A DNA stretch of 64,000 bases, taken from NCBI RefSeq assembly GCF_003008595.1, contig NZ_CP027669.1, positions 1 through 64,000 on the forward strand, in the 5' to 3' direction. Shown piece after piece: positions 50,348 to 59,919 of the stretch. The position numbers were made by a program, and so were the translations under genes. Numbering within the stretch: the stretch's first letter is position 1; each line of letters begins with the position of its first letter. Under the pieces are notes generated by a model. The model saw only the letters and a program-made list of their open reading frames with translations, ran no database searches and was not told the origin of the DNA. The stretch is from Simplicispira suum (lineage in GTDB: Bacteria; Pseudomonadota; Gammaproteobacteria; Burkholderiales; Burkholderiaceae_C).

Positions 50348-50640
50348 TCAGCCGCCGCAAGCCCCCCTGAGCAGCAGTGGTGTTCTTCTGCATCTTCGGG
50401 TATTTCCAGCTTGCTGATCAGCACGCGCCACTGGTCCGGACCGGACTGCAGATACGCCCACTGAAACTGGCCGGGCGAGCGCGCATCGAACTGGTGGTGC
50501 AGCGGGCGCGGGTCGTGATCGCTGACAATTTGGACGGCCTCTCCGGGAAGCAGCTCGTCAAACTGGCCAAAAATGGTGGTGTGGCGCTGAGGCGGGGGAA
50601 TCTGGCGCACGTCGATCACGGGAGACTGGGTAGGAAGCAT
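50348..50640 (-). pseudogene. DUF2249 domain protein, C-terminus disrupted by a likely one-base deletion
   Basis: The protein starts MLPTQSPVIDVRQIPPPQRH and has the DUF2249 pattern (FDELLPGEAVQIVSDHDPRP, then WRVLISKL). In the given sequence the frame does not stop but runs on to 50017, antisense to sufT. The run of six C at 50362-50367 is probably one short: with seven, the end reads CCSGGACGG then TGA at 50348-50350, the normal Cys/Gly-rich tail of this group. DUF2249 proteins often accompany NO and heme-copper genes, here nnrS 54 bp upstream. Read error versus true mutation is open. Confidence 0.75.
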
Positions 50641-50694
50641 GAGAACCTTTCTTCAGGGTTTCGGGGGGAAATCAGCGACAAAAACAGCGGACGG

Positions 50695-51906
50695 TCAGCC
50701 ATCCTTGCCGTCGAGCCGGGTGCTCGTCAGCCAAGGGACATACATCACGAGATAGATCAGGAATGCCGTGGTCCACGCGGTGGCGGCGCCCACGAGGGCC
50801 TGTGAATACCACTGCGGTGCCACCATGGGCACCAACACCCGCAGCAGCGCAGCAGCCATCACCAGCACATAGGCCAGCACTTCGGCGCGCGACACCTGCA
50901 GCGGCCGGCCGGTGTGACCGCGCGCCGTACGCGTGAGCATGCCGATGATCAGCCCGCCAGTAGCGCCTACCGCAAGAGCATGGACACCCACCGAGACCAG
51001 CACCCAACCGGGCTGCGCGAGTGCCAGCAAGGCCAGGCCCAGCGGAATCCATGCGTACGCCGCGTGCAAGATCCAGAGGATCGGCTTCTTGAGCGCAACC
51101 TTCGAATGCCAGTGCAGCATGCGGGCCGCTTGCAAAACGGCGGCTGCGGCCAACGCAGCAAACGTGATCCATCCACCTGAAGCAAAGACCCACAGCGCCA
51201 ACGCCACGAAGGTGCTGCCGAGCGCGCTGCGTTCGAGCCAGGGCGGCACGGCGATTTTCAGCCCTGGTGTGACGCTCATGGTGAACGCCGGTATCACCCG
51301 GCCGGCCATCACGCACTCAACCATTACGATCAGACCCAAGGCTGCGTACAGCGCGCTGGTGGGCGGCAGCGCAAGCCATCCCAAAACCGCCAAGTGGAAC
51401 GCCAGATTGGCCACCGACAGCAGCACCAGTATGCCGACCAGCGGCAAGTTGCGCTTGTTGCCAGCGCGCAAAAGAATGCGCAGCAAAATCACGGCCACGG
51501 CTGGCAACAGCACGACGTCAAGCGCCGCGTACACCGGGTAAGGCGCAAGCCATGCGGCCACACGGGCCGCCAGCCAAAGCAGCACCAGTGCACCCAGCGC
51601 GGCGCCACGCGGTGTTTGCAATCCGGTCCAGGCTTTGACCGCCGTTAGCAGGAAACCGATGATCACGCCGGTGGCAAAACCCAGCAGCATCTCGTGCGCA
51701 TGCCAGAGCAACGGCGAGACGCTGAGATCAAGTGAAATCGCCCCGAGCATGGCAGCCACCCAGAACGGAACTGCTACGCAGGCCAGCGCCGCAGCAGCAA
51801 TATAAAAGGGACGAAAGCCCAACCGGAGTACCGGCCAGCCGCGCGGCGTTTTGCTTGCAGGTTTTGCAGCGCCAGCGCTGACCAGGGGCGGAAGAGGTGT
51901 TTTCAT
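50695..51906 (-). CDS. nnrS: NnrS family heme-copper membrane protein
   Basis: About 403 aa with twelve hydrophobic helices. Family motifs are LRLGFRPFYIAAAALA, WHAHEMLLGFATGVIIGFLL, VMAGRVIPAFTMSVTPG, and GATGGLIIGMLTRTARGHTG. NnrS proteins bind heme and copper and relieve nitric oxide stress, especially in cells that meet or make NO. The start is ATG 51906 or 51915. It is divergent from nsrR; the NsrR box (51956-51978) lies between, so repression by NsrR is expected. Confidence 0.94.
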   Translation of the reverse strand: MKTPLPPLVSAGAAKPASKTPRGWPVLRLGFRPFYIAAAALACVAVPFWVAAMLGAISLDLSVSPLLWHAHEMLLGFATGVIIGFLLTAVKAWTGLQTPRGAALGALVLLWLAARVAAWLAPYPVYAALDVVLLPAVAVILLRILLRAGNKRNLPLVGILVLLSVANLAFHLAVLGWLALPPTSALYAALGLIVMVECVMAGRVIPAFTMSVTPGLKIAVPPWLERSALGSTFVALALWVFASGGWITFAALAAAAVLQAARMLHWHSKVALKKPILWILHAAYAWIPLGLALLALAQPGWVLVSVGVHALAVGATGGLIIGMLTRTARGHTGRPLQVSRAEVLAYVLVMAAALLRVLVPMVAPQWYSQALVGAATAWTTAFLIYLVMYVPWLTSTRLDGKDG

Positions 51907-51955
51907 GGAGTCCATATCAGGCCCGGCGCGCTTGCGCTGGGGGGAGCAAAGCTAT

Positions 51956-51978
51956 AAGATGCATTTTATATGTATCTT
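51956..51978. promoter_or_regulatory. NsrR box between nnrS and nsrR
   Basis: A 23-bp palindrome with half sites AAGATGCATTT and ATATGTATCTT, nearly identical to the NsrR consensus. For nsrR, TTGCGC (51932-51937) and TAAGAT (51955-51960) with 17 bp spacing form a plausible promoter that the box overlaps, giving autoregulation as well as control of nnrS. Confidence 0.85.
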
Positions 51979-52025
51979 ACAGTGCCAATCGACTTTTATC
52001 AATCGACTGTGCACTGCACACCACC

Positions 52026-52508
52026 ATGCGGCTTGCCAACTACACCGACTACACCCTGCGCGTGCTGATGTACTGCGCGCAGCACCGCGAGCGCCGCGTC
52101 ACGATTGCCGAACTCGCGCAAACCCATTCCTTATCGAAAAACCATTTGATGAAGATCGTCAATGACTTGGCTCGACACGGACTGTTGGAAACTGCGCGGG
52201 GACGCGGAGGCGGCGTGCGGCTGCTTCTCGAACCAGCGGCGATCGGTATTGGCGCAGTCGTGCGTTGGTGCGAAAGCGATTTCCGCATGGTCGAGTGTTT
52301 CGACGAAAACTCCAACACCTGCCGATTGACTGCGGCTTGCCGGCTGAAAAATTTGTTCCAGCGCGCTCTGGCGTCCTGGTTGCGCGAGCTTGACACCGCT
52401 ACGCTGGCAGATCTGGTGGGTGAAGGTGCTGCAGAGCCGCTGGGCGCTCCAGCCATCATCAGCTTGTCGCGGCGCCCAGCTGCGACGGCCGTTCTGGCGC
52501 ACGGTTGA
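52026..52508 (+). CDS. nsrR: NO-responsive Rrf2 family repressor NsrR
   Basis: 160 aa. Rrf2 winged helix with YTDYTLRVLMYCAQH and LAQTHSLSKNHLMKIVNDLA, then GRGGGVRL. Three Cys (91, 99 and 105, in ECFDENSNTC and AACRLK) match the Fe-S ligand cluster of NsrR, though the first spacing (seven residues) is two longer than in E. coli NsrR. NO destroys the cluster and releases the operator. A near-consensus NsrR box sits in its own promoter, and a weaker one in front of suf. Confidence 0.92.
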   Translation: MRLANYTDYTLRVLMYCAQHRERRVTIAELAQTHSLSKNHLMKIVNDLARHGLLETARGRGGGVRLLLEPAAIGIGAVVRWCESDFRMVECFDENSNTCRLTAACRLKNLFQRALASWLRELDTATLADLVGEGAAEPLGAPAIISLSRRPAATAVLAHG

Positions 52509-52528
52509 CGCTGTTGAGGCCTCTTTGA

Positions 52529-52590
52529 ATTGCTATTAATTAAATAGCATTCAACGCATATCTATAAAGCGCTAGAAGCGGTTTTTAATG
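52529..52590 (-). repeat. Dispersed ~55-bp repeat, copy 10
   Basis: Read on the minus strand: AAAAACCGCTTCTAGCGCTT, then ATGCGTTGAATGCTATTTAA and TTAATAGCAA. It lies between the convergent nsrR and chemoreceptor genes. Confidence 0.85.
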
Positions 52591-52601
52591 GAAAACCGTA
52601 G

Positions 52602-54344
52602 TTAGAACGATTCCCAGTCATCGCTCGCCCCTGCTCCGCCCTTCGCGGGCTTGGGCGCGGGCGCCGCAGGGGTGGCTTGCCGAGCAGTCGGCTTGGCCGA
52701 AATGCGTGCAGCAACCTTCGGCTTGGGCGCTGCCACGGCCGCTGCTGCCGTACGCTTTGGTGCGGCCACCGGCGCGCGCAACACCGTGTTGCTGCCTGCA
52801 AGCCGAAACACCGCGACAGACTGCACCAGATCCTCTGCCTGTCCCTTGAGACTGCTGGCGGCTGCCGCCATCTGCTCAACCAGCGCCGCGTTCTGCTGTG
52901 TGGCCTGGTCCATTTGCGTGACCGCCTCGCCGACTTGCGAGACACCCGAACTTTGCTCGCTGCTGGCTGCGCTGATTTCTGCCACGATATCGGTCACCCG
53001 GCGGATAGCGGCCACGACCTCATTCATGGTGGCCCCGGCCTTGCCTACCTGGTCGTTGCCCTGCTCGACACGCTCGACGCTGGCGGAAATCAGCGCCTTG
53101 ATTTCCTTGGCAGCATCGGCGCTGCGACCGGCCAGACTGCGCACTTCGCTGGCCACCACGGCAAAACCCCGGCCCTGCTCACCGGCCCGGGCCGCCTCGA
53201 CTGCCGCGTTCAGCGCCAGGATGTTGGTCTGGAAAGCAATGCCGTCGATCACCCCAATGATGTCGGCAATCTTGCGGCTGCTTTCGTTGATGCCCTTCAT
53301 GGTTTCCACGACCTGGGCCACCGTCTCGCCGCCCTGCTGCGCAACGCCCGAGGCGCTGACGGCCAGTTGATTCGCCTGGCGCGCGTTGTCGGCGTTCTGA
53401 CGCACGGTGCTGCTCAGTTCCTCCATGGAGGCTGCGGTTTCCTCAAGGGCACTGGCCTGCTGCTCGGTCCGCGCCGAAAGGTCGTGGTTGCCCTGGGCAA
53501 TTTCAGCGCTGGCAGTTGCCACGCTCTCAGAGCCTTCGCGCACCCGGGTCACGATGCGCACCACGCTGTTCCGCATGGCTTCTATGCCATGCAGGACGCT
53601 GCGCTCATCCGCAGGAGGAATTTCCACCGCCAGGTCGCCCTGCGAGATCCGGTTGGTGATGGAATTGAGAAGCTCGGGCTCTCCCCCCAATTGGGTCAGG
53701 ATGCCCCGCGTGAACCACCAACCGATCAGTCCCAGGACCAGGGCCAGGGCCAGGGCAATGGCCCCAGCCTCCCAAACACGACCCATGAACGTGTTCTGCA
53801 CCGTGTCCACGTAGACCCCGGAACCCACAATCCAGCCCCAAGGAGCGAAACCTTTGACAAATGAAACCTTCGCAACGGGATCCGTGCTCCCCGGCTTGGG
53901 CCACAGATAGTTGACAAAACCGGAGCCGTTCTTCTTCACCGTGTCGACAAATTCCACAAAAAGAAACTTGCCGGTGGGATCCTTATTGCCACTGAGATCT
54001 TGCCCCTCCAACTTGGTGCTGATGGGATGCATCACCATGGTTGGATGCATGTCGTTGATCCAGAAATACTCGGTGTCGCTGTAGCGCAGGGTGCGCACCG
54101 CTTCCTTGGCACGCTGCTTGGCCTCCTCTTGGGTCATCCCCCCCTTGCTCGCCTGCGCATGAAAATCGGCAATCACGCCATACGCGGTCTCCACCGCCTG
54201 ACGAACACTGCGCTCTCGCTCTTGCATGATCAGACTGCGCTCCGACACCATGAGAACTCCCGCGAGCACCAGCATGGCCAGCAAGGCAAGCCCCACGAGC
54301 CCGGAGAGGCGTCGTGAAATAGTGAGCTGTTTGAATGCGGTCAT
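52602..54344 (-). CDS. Methyl-accepting chemotaxis protein with sCache domain
   Basis: 580 aa. First membrane helix (about 13-33), periplasmic single Cache domain (about 38-190, with YFWINDMHPTMVMHP and PWGWIVGSGVYVD), second helix (about 193-213), HAMP (about 214-268) and a signalling domain whose tip is GIAFQTNILALNAAVEAARA. The C-terminus has an Ala/Pro/Lys-rich linker ending DDWESF, a pentapeptide-like tether for the adaptation enzymes CheR/CheB. The ligand is unknown; sCache receptors often bind small carboxylates. No che or flagellar genes are near. Confidence 0.94.
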   Translation of the reverse strand: MTAFKQLTISRRLSGLVGLALLAMLVLAGVLMVSERSLIMQERERSVRQAVETAYGVIADFHAQASKGGMTQEEAKQRAKEAVRTLRYSDTEYFWINDMHPTMVMHPISTKLEGQDLSGNKDPTGKFLFVEFVDTVKKNGSGFVNYLWPKPGSTDPVAKVSFVKGFAPWGWIVGSGVYVDTVQNTFMGRVWEAGAIALALALVLGLIGWWFTRGILTQLGGEPELLNSITNRISQGDLAVEIPPADERSVLHGIEAMRNSVVRIVTRVREGSESVATASAEIAQGNHDLSARTEQQASALEETAASMEELSSTVRQNADNARQANQLAVSASGVAQQGGETVAQVVETMKGINESSRKIADIIGVIDGIAFQTNILALNAAVEAARAGEQGRGFAVVASEVRSLAGRSADAAKEIKALISASVERVEQGNDQVGKAGATMNEVVAAIRRVTDIVAEISAASSEQSSGVSQVGEAVTQMDQATQQNAALVEQMAAAASSLKGQAEDLVQSVAVFRLAGSNTVLRAPVAAPKRTAAAAVAAPKPKVAARISAKPTARQATPAAPAPKPAKGGAGASDDWESF

Positions 54345-54686
54345 CGTCGCTCCCTCGGTGGTTCAACTGAGATGGGCTTGCGAATCCTACATCTGAGCGG
54401 CAAAGTTCACCGGCTTCTGACCATCAACACGGTCGTGGGCAGCGAACGACCATGTCACGGTGCTTGGTGGAGTCAAGCGCCAGGCATGTCCTCCAAGAAC
54501 GGCCGGCCCGCAGAAGCAAACGGACCACAGCAGGCGTGGAAACCGAGAAAAGCAACAACATGCGCAGCGCAAATTCGCTCTGCCCACGCTGCACTCGGTC
54601 ATCCATCAAAAAAGCACGCACACCCAACGGTTAGCGTGCATTTTTCCGAACCTGGGCCGACTGGGCCCGTCAATCGTTGCGCGTTT
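54345..54686. other. Intergenic region between the chemoreceptor and ppa
   Basis: 342 bp. Apart from the chemoreceptor leader (GAGGGAGCGACG before its ATG) and the ppa terminator at 54608-54645, I recognise nothing. Open frames of 60-70 codons on both strands have no family resemblance that I can see. Confidence 0.5.
54608..54645 (-). terminator. Rho-independent terminator after ppa
   Basis: On the minus strand GCACGC and GCGTGC pair (plus 54614-54619 with 54634-54639), followed by six T. An A/T-rich extension lengthens the stem. Confidence 0.8.
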
Positions 54687-55223
54687 TCAGCCCTGCGCCT
54701 TGGCGTAGTTGGCCAGCCCGTCCATGATCTCTTGGTGCGCCGACTCAATGCCTTCCCAGCCCAGCACCTTGACCCATTTGCCGTCTTCCAGATCCTTGTA
54801 ATGCTCAAAGAAGTGACTCAGCGCACGCAGACGGGCCGGGTTGACATCCTCGACATTTTTCCAGGCAGAGTACATCGCCAGCACCTTGTTCGTCGGTACG
54901 GCGAGCACCTTTCCGTCAATGCCGGCTTCGTCTTCCATTTTCAAAATGCCCAAGGCGCGGCAGGGAACCACGACGCCTGGGTGCAAGGGATAGGGGGTAA
55001 TGACCAGCACGTCCACCGGGTCGCCGTCGCCGCTGAGCGTCTGCGGCACGTAGCCGTAGTTCGACGGGTAGTACATGGCAGTGGTCATGAACCGGTCAAC
55101 AAAGATGGCGCCCGACTCCTTGTCCACCTCGTATTTGATCGGGTCCGAATCCATGGGGATTTCGATCACGACGTTGAAGGATTCGGGGAGGTTCTTGCCG
55201 GGAGTGACGCTGTTGAGGGACAT
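54687..55223 (-). CDS. ppa: Soluble inorganic pyrophosphatase (family I)
   Basis: 178 aa. Family I motif residues are visible: [39 protein letters not shown] (the D-x-D-P-x-D metal motif) and KVLAVPTNK. It hydrolyses PPi in the cytoplasm, pulling biosynthetic reactions forward. It is divergent from the membrane H+-pyrophosphatase gene, with 209 bp between them, so PPi can either be burned or used to pump protons. ATG 55223 follows a weak ribosome binding site. Confidence 0.96.
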   Translation of the reverse strand: MSLNSVTPGKNLPESFNVVIEIPMDSDPIKYEVDKESGAIFVDRFMTTAMYYPSNYGYVPQTLSGDGDPVDVLVITPYPLHPGVVVPCRALGILKMEDEAGIDGKVLAVPTNKVLAMYSAWKNVEDVNPARLRALSHFFEHYKDLEDGKWVKVLGWEGIESAHQEIMDGLANYAKAQG

Positions 55224-55432
55224 ATTGCTTATTTTCGAGGTGGATGACTAGTGACTAACCCTGATTTTACCGGTCGACCCCTTGCGCCCGGCTTGCAGGC
55301 GCGTTTTTCGGAGTAAATTGTCGGGGTTGGCCAATCGACTCCGGGACGGGAGCACGAGGAAGCAACGCAAGCGGAGACCCTCCCCATGCGTTGAGTCTCC
55401 TTCCGTGCGAAACAACACCTGGAGCGATAAGA

Positions 55433-57511
55433 ATGGCTGGAACCACAGCGTCGAATTTCCCCCTCATCCTTGCCCTGGTCTGTGGCCTGATTGCCGTGGC
55501 CTACGGCTTCTGGGCCCGCAGCTGGATTTTGGGCAAAGACCCCGGCAACCCCCGCATGCAGGAGATTGCCGCCGCCATCCAGGCCGGCGCTGCCGCCTAT
55601 CTGGCCCGCCAGTACAAAACCATTGCCATCGTCGGCGTGGTGCTGGCCATCCTCATCGGTGTTTTCCTTGACGGCAAAACCGCCGTGGGCTTCGTCATCG
55701 GCGCCGTGCTCTCTGGCGCCTGCGGCTTCATCGGCATGAACGTGTCGGTGCGCGCCAACGTGCGCACGGCGCAAGCGGCAACCCAAGGCATTGGCCCGGC
55801 GCTGGATGTCGCATTTCGTGGCGGCGCCATTACCGGCATGCTGGTGGTGGGCCTGGGGCTGCTGGGCGTCACCGGCTTCTATTGGTACCTGGTGGGCAGC
55901 AATCCGGTGGCGGACAAGTCGCTCGCCGGCCTGCTCGACCCGCTGATCGGTTTTGCCTTTGGCTCGTCGCTGATCTCCATCTTCGCACGCCTGGGCGGCG
56001 GCATCTTCACCAAGGGCGCTGACGTGGGCGCCGACCTGGTGGGCAAGGTCGAAGCCGGCATCCCGGAAGACGACCCGCGCAACCCGGCCGTGATTGCCGA
56101 CAACGTCGGCGACAACGTGGGTGACTGCGCCGGCATGGCCGCCGACCTGTTCGAAACCTACGCTGTGACGCTGATCGCCACCATGGTGCTGGGCGCGCTG
56201 ATGCTGACGGCCGCGCCCGTCAACGCCATGATGTACCCGCTGGCGCTGGGCGCCGTGTCCATCGTGGCCTCGATCATTGGCTGCTTTTTCGTCAAGGCCT
56301 CGCCTGGCATGAAGAACGTGATGCCGGCGCTGTACAAAGGCTTGGCGATTGCCGGTGTGCTCTCGCTCATCGCCTTCTACTTTGTCACCGCCTGGATCAT
56401 TCCTGACAACATCCTGGGCGGCACGGGCGCACAAATGAAATTGTTTGGTGCTTGCGCCACGGGTCTCGTGCTGACCGCAGCGCTGGTCTGGATCACCGAG
56501 TACTACACCGGCACGCAGTACAAGCCGGTACAGCACATCGCGCAAGCGTCCACCACGGGCCACGGCACCAACATCATTGCCGGCCTGGGCGTTTCCATGC
56601 GCTCCACCGCCTGGCCAGTCATCTGTGTCTGCGCCGCCATCCTGGTGTCGTATTCGCTCGCCGGGCTGTTCGGTATTGCCGTTGCTGCGACGTCCATGCT
56701 CAGCATGGCAGGCATCGTGGTGGCGCTCGATGCCTATGGACCGATTACCGACAATGCGGGCGGCATTGCCGAAATGGCCGAGATGCCCAGCAGCGTGCGT
56801 GACATCACCGATCCGCTGGACGCCGTGGGCAACACCACCAAGGCCGTGACCAAGGGCTACGCTATTGGCTCGGCGGGTCTCGCCGCACTGGTGCTGTTTG
56901 CCGACTACACCCACAAGCTGGAGGGCTACGGGCAGGCAATCGACTTCAATCTGAGCGATCCGATGGTCATCATCGGCTTGTTCATTGGCGGTCTGATTCC
57001 CTACCTGTTCGGTGCCATGGCCATGGAAGCCGTGGGCCGGGCTGCCGGCGCCGTGGTGGTGGAAGTGCGCCGCCAGTTCCGCGATATTCCCGGCATCATG
57101 GATGGCAGCGGCAAACCGGAGTACGGCAAGGCCGTGGACATGCTGACCAGCGCCGCCATCAAGGAAATGATCGTACCCAGCCTGCTGCCGGTAGTGGTTC
57201 CGATTCTCGTTGGTCTGCTGCTCGGCCCGAAAGCGCTCGGCGGCCTCTTGATGGGCACCATCGTCACCGGGCTGTTTGTCGCCATCTCCATGTGCACCGG
57301 CGGCGGCGCCTGGGACAACGCCAAGAAATACATTGAAGATGGCCACCACGGCGGCAAGGGTTCTGAGGCGCACAAGGCCGCTGTGACCGGCGATACCGTG
57401 GGCGATCCGTACAAAGACACCGCTGGCCCCGCCGTGAACCCACTGATCAAGATCATCAACATCGTGGCGCTGCTCATCGTGCCGCTGGTCGTGAAATTCC
57501 ACGCAGGTTGA
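55433..57511 (+). CDS. hppA: Membrane-bound proton-translocating pyrophosphatase (K+-independent type)
   Basis: 692 aa with about sixteen membrane helices. Catalytic motifs are [40 protein letters not shown] and [19 protein letters not shown], the last near [19 protein letters not shown]. In that last motif Lys470 takes the place of the Ala of K+-dependent enzymes, so this should be the K+-independent, H+-pumping class. It couples PPi hydrolysis to proton export across the inner membrane. ATG 55433 ([10 protein letters not shown]) has GGAGCGATAAGA upstream. A terminator follows. Confidence 0.96.
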   Translation: MAGTTASNFPLILALVCGLIAVAYGFWARSWILGKDPGNPRMQEIAAAIQAGAAAYLARQYKTIAIVGVVLAILIGVFLDGKTAVGFVIGAVLSGACGFIGMNVSVRANVRTAQAATQGIGPALDVAFRGGAITGMLVVGLGLLGVTGFYWYLVGSNPVADKSLAGLLDPLIGFAFGSSLISIFARLGGGIFTKGADVGADLVGKVEAGIPEDDPRNPAVIADNVGDNVGDCAGMAADLFETYAVTLIATMVLGALMLTAAPVNAMMYPLALGAVSIVASIIGCFFVKASPGMKNVMPALYKGLAIAGVLSLIAFYFVTAWIIPDNILGGTGAQMKLFGACATGLVLTAALVWITEYYTGTQYKPVQHIAQASTTGHGTNIIAGLGVSMRSTAWPVICVCAAILVSYSLAGLFGIAVAATSMLSMAGIVVALDAYGPITDNAGGIAEMAEMPSSVRDITDPLDAVGNTTKAVTKGYAIGSAGLAALVLFADYTHKLEGYGQAIDFNLSDPMVIIGLFIGGLIPYLFGAMAMEAVGRAAGAVVVEVRRQFRDIPGIMDGSGKPEYGKAVDMLTSAAIKEMIVPSLLPVVVPILVGLLLGPKALGGLLMGTIVTGLFVAISMCTGGGAWDNAKKYIEDGHHGGKGSEAHKAAVTGDTVGDPYKDTAGPAVNPLIKIINIVALLIVPLVVKFHAG

Positions 57512-57543
57512 ATCACCTCCGCCGCTGAAGGCAGCTTTTTGAC

Positions 57544-57566
57544 GAAAGGGGCTTTGCGCCCCTTTC
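57544..57566 (+). terminator. Rho-independent terminator after hppA
   Basis: A 9-bp stem, GAAAGGGGC with GCCCCTTTC, loop TTTGC, with short T content after it. Confidence 0.75.
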
Positions 57567-57605
57567 TCAATGCACACGAGGAAGCAAGGACTGAGAGATG
57601 GCCCC

Positions 57606-59906
57606 ATGAATCACGCTGCCTCGCCCCCCGCTGGCCCCGATGTCGTGGTCTACACCGAGATTGTTCGCACCACGCTGGCAGGTTCCGGTCATTTGATGGA
57701 GCGTGTCATCGAAGTCAGCCGCAGGGCATTGCAAGCCCGCGAAGACCAGGCGCGCACTCCCCGCGAGAGCCACAGCGTGATGCATGCGCGCCAGCACCTT
57801 GAGCGCGTTGCCTTCGTCCTGTTCGAACGATTTGCAGGCGCCCTAGAACAAGCTGTAGCCAAAGGCGCCGATCAGAATCAAACCGCGACACGCTCGCTTT
57901 TTTCGGTGCAGTTTGATGAGCTGGAGCTGATGGACGAATCGCAACTCAGCGAGAACGTGGAACGTGCGCGGGCAAGGCAGTCGCTCGCCGAAGCCGTGAC
58001 GGCGCCCCTGGCCGAACTCAACGCACTCATGAGCGCTGCGCAAGGGCAATCGAGCGTCGATCCTGGGCACAACCCCCTGCAACCCGAGCTTTTTCTGCAG
58101 GCCATGCAAGCCGTGGTCGGGCAGATGCAGCCGTCCGACGAGGTGCGGCGCGACTGGATGACCCATCTGGCCGAGGCCATGGGAGCCGAGCTTCGGACCC
58201 TGTATCTTCAACTGATCGCGCAAATGCAGGAAAGCGGCATCAAGCCTGCTGGGTATGCGGTGCGCCAGCAAGGCGGAAACTACGTCTACGTGAAGCCTGC
58301 AGGCGAAGAAGGCCACGCTCCAGGGTTTGGCCCCGAAGCCGCGCCGTGGTGCAGGGGTGATGCGCAAGCGCCCGCGAAACCCGCAGCCGGCACCGACCAC
58401 ACCTTGCTCACGCTGCACCAACTGCGCCGTCTGCTCAGGGGTGAGCTCGCCGATGGTCCAACGCCCGAAATCCCATTTTCTGAACGGTTTTCACGTGAGT
58501 TCGAGAGCACACCGTCCCACGCGGCGGCGCCCTCGCCCGACTTCGACATCACCGTACCGGCCGCCTTTGAGGCACTCCAAGAGATGAAGCAGGTAGATCA
58601 CATGATGGAGCGCCTGGGCAACCGGGGCCCGCTGGGCACAACCGCTGCGGCGGCGACAGCGCCGCAGAATCCCAAAGCGGCACTCGGCCAAGCCTTGAGC
58701 ATGGAAGTCGTGGCCCTCATGCTGGACAACATCGCGCGCGATGGCCGCTTGCTCTGGCCCGTGCAGCAACTCGTAAAGAAGCTGGAGCCCGCTTTGTTGA
58801 AACTGGCCGTGGCAGATCCGCGGTTCTTCAGTGACAAGGACCATCCGGCTCGCCGCCTGTTGCAGGAGATGACGGACCGAAGCCTGGCCTTTGAGAGCAT
58901 TGACACCCCCGGTTTCGAGAGCTTCATGCAACCACTGATCGACGTGATGGGCCCTTTGACCCACTCGTCCATTGAAGACCAAGAACCCTTCGGCCATGCC
59001 TTGGACCAGTTGCTGGACGCCTGGGCCACGCGTGAGAAGAAGCGCGAGCACGAGCGCCTGCGGGCCATCGACGCCTTGCGCCATGCCGAGCAGCGCAACC
59101 TGCTCGCTGCCAGGATGTGGCAAGAGATGCGCTCGCTGCCTCAAATTGAAGTGGTCCCGGCCGAAGTTGCGCGCTTCCTGCTCGGCCCCTGGACCCAGGT
59201 AATGGCCCAGGCGCGGCTGGACGACACCAGTGGCAGCAACGATCCGGGCCGTTACCGGGAAGCGGTCGATGCACTGATCTGGAGTGCGCAACCCCAGCTC
59301 ACCCGGATCAACGTGGGCCGCCTCGCCCGCCTCGTGCCCAAACTGCTCTCCAGACTGCACGCAGGCCTTGTCGCCATCGACTATCCGCCCACCGACACCG
59401 AAAGATTCTTCGAACTGCTGATGCAGTTGCATCAGCAGGCCTTTGAGCCCGACCGCTCTGCACAAGCCCCCCCACCCAGCCACCCAAAGCGAAGCAAGGC
59501 GCCCACCATGGAGACGGATGAGCCCTGGATTGCGCCGTCGGAAGCAGTCGAATCGGGATTTATGGACGCGTTGGCTGACCCGCAACCCGGCAACGCCGCC
59601 GACGAGGCGCTCGATCCCATATCTACCGGGATAGCACCGCACCGGGAGATGGCCGTAGGCACCTGGGTCAACCTGCAAGTTGAAGGCAAATGGGAGCGCA
59701 CACAGCTCTCCTGGATTGGCTCCCATGGCAACCTCTTCCTGTTCACCAACACCTACGGCCATACGCAGTCGATGACGCGGCGACTGCTCGACAGGCTGGT
59801 CGCTCGGGGCACGCTGCAGATCATTTCCGGGCAAACCGTGGTGGCTGGCGCACTGGACGCCGTGGCGCAAACGGCCTTGCGCAACAGCCTCGACACAGGC
59901 TATTGA
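57606..59906 (+). CDS. DUF1631 family protein
   Basis: About 766 aa and largely alpha-helical without membrane segments or signal peptide. The layout fits DUF1631: an N-terminal helical part with VMHARQHLERVAFVLFERF, a middle SMEVVALMLDNIARDGRLLW region, and a C-terminal domain with GTWVNLQVEGKWERTQLSW, ISPHGNLFLF-like GSHGNLFLFTN and SMTRRLLDRLVARGTLQII. That end looks like a small beta domain, perhaps PilZ-like. The function is unknown. The frame is open 12 codons before ATG 57606. It is flanked by hppA and a TetR gene with no clear operon partner. Confidence 0.8.
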   Translation: MNHAASPPAGPDVVVYTEIVRTTLAGSGHLMERVIEVSRRALQAREDQARTPRESHSVMHARQHLERVAFVLFERFAGALEQAVAKGADQNQTATRSLFSVQFDELELMDESQLSENVERARARQSLAEAVTAPLAELNALMSAAQGQSSVDPGHNPLQPELFLQAMQAVVGQMQPSDEVRRDWMTHLAEAMGAELRTLYLQLIAQMQESGIKPAGYAVRQQGGNYVYVKPAGEEGHAPGFGPEAAPWCRGDAQAPAKPAAGTDHTLLTLHQLRRLLRGELADGPTPEIPFSERFSREFESTPSHAAAPSPDFDITVPAAFEALQEMKQVDHMMERLGNRGPLGTTAAAATAPQNPKAALGQALSMEVVALMLDNIARDGRLLWPVQQLVKKLEPALLKLAVADPRFFSDKDHPARRLLQEMTDRSLAFESIDTPGFESFMQPLIDVMGPLTHSSIEDQEPFGHALDQLLDAWATREKKREHERLRAIDALRHAEQRNLLAARMWQEMRSLPQIEVVPAEVARFLLGPWTQVMAQARLDDTSGSNDPGRYREAVDALIWSAQPQLTRINVGRLARLVPKLLSRLHAGLVAIDYPPTDTERFFELLMQLHQQAFEPDRSAQAPPPSHPKRSKAPTMETDEPWIAPSEAVESGFMDALADPQPGNAADEALDPISTGIAPHREMAVGTWVNLQVEGKWERTQLSWIGSHGNLFLFTNTYGHTQSMTRRLLDRLVARGTLQIISGQTVVAGALDAVAQTALRNSLDTGY

Positions 59907-59919
59907 AGCCGAGGACGCC

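Noticed and set aside
54372..55247. A 291-codon open frame antisense to ppa
   Set aside because: ppa is complete with its metal motif; the antisense translation has no family signature.
55229..57607. A 792-codon open frame antisense to hppA
   Set aside because: His/Gly/Ala-rich shadow of the pyrophosphatase gene without recognisable domains.
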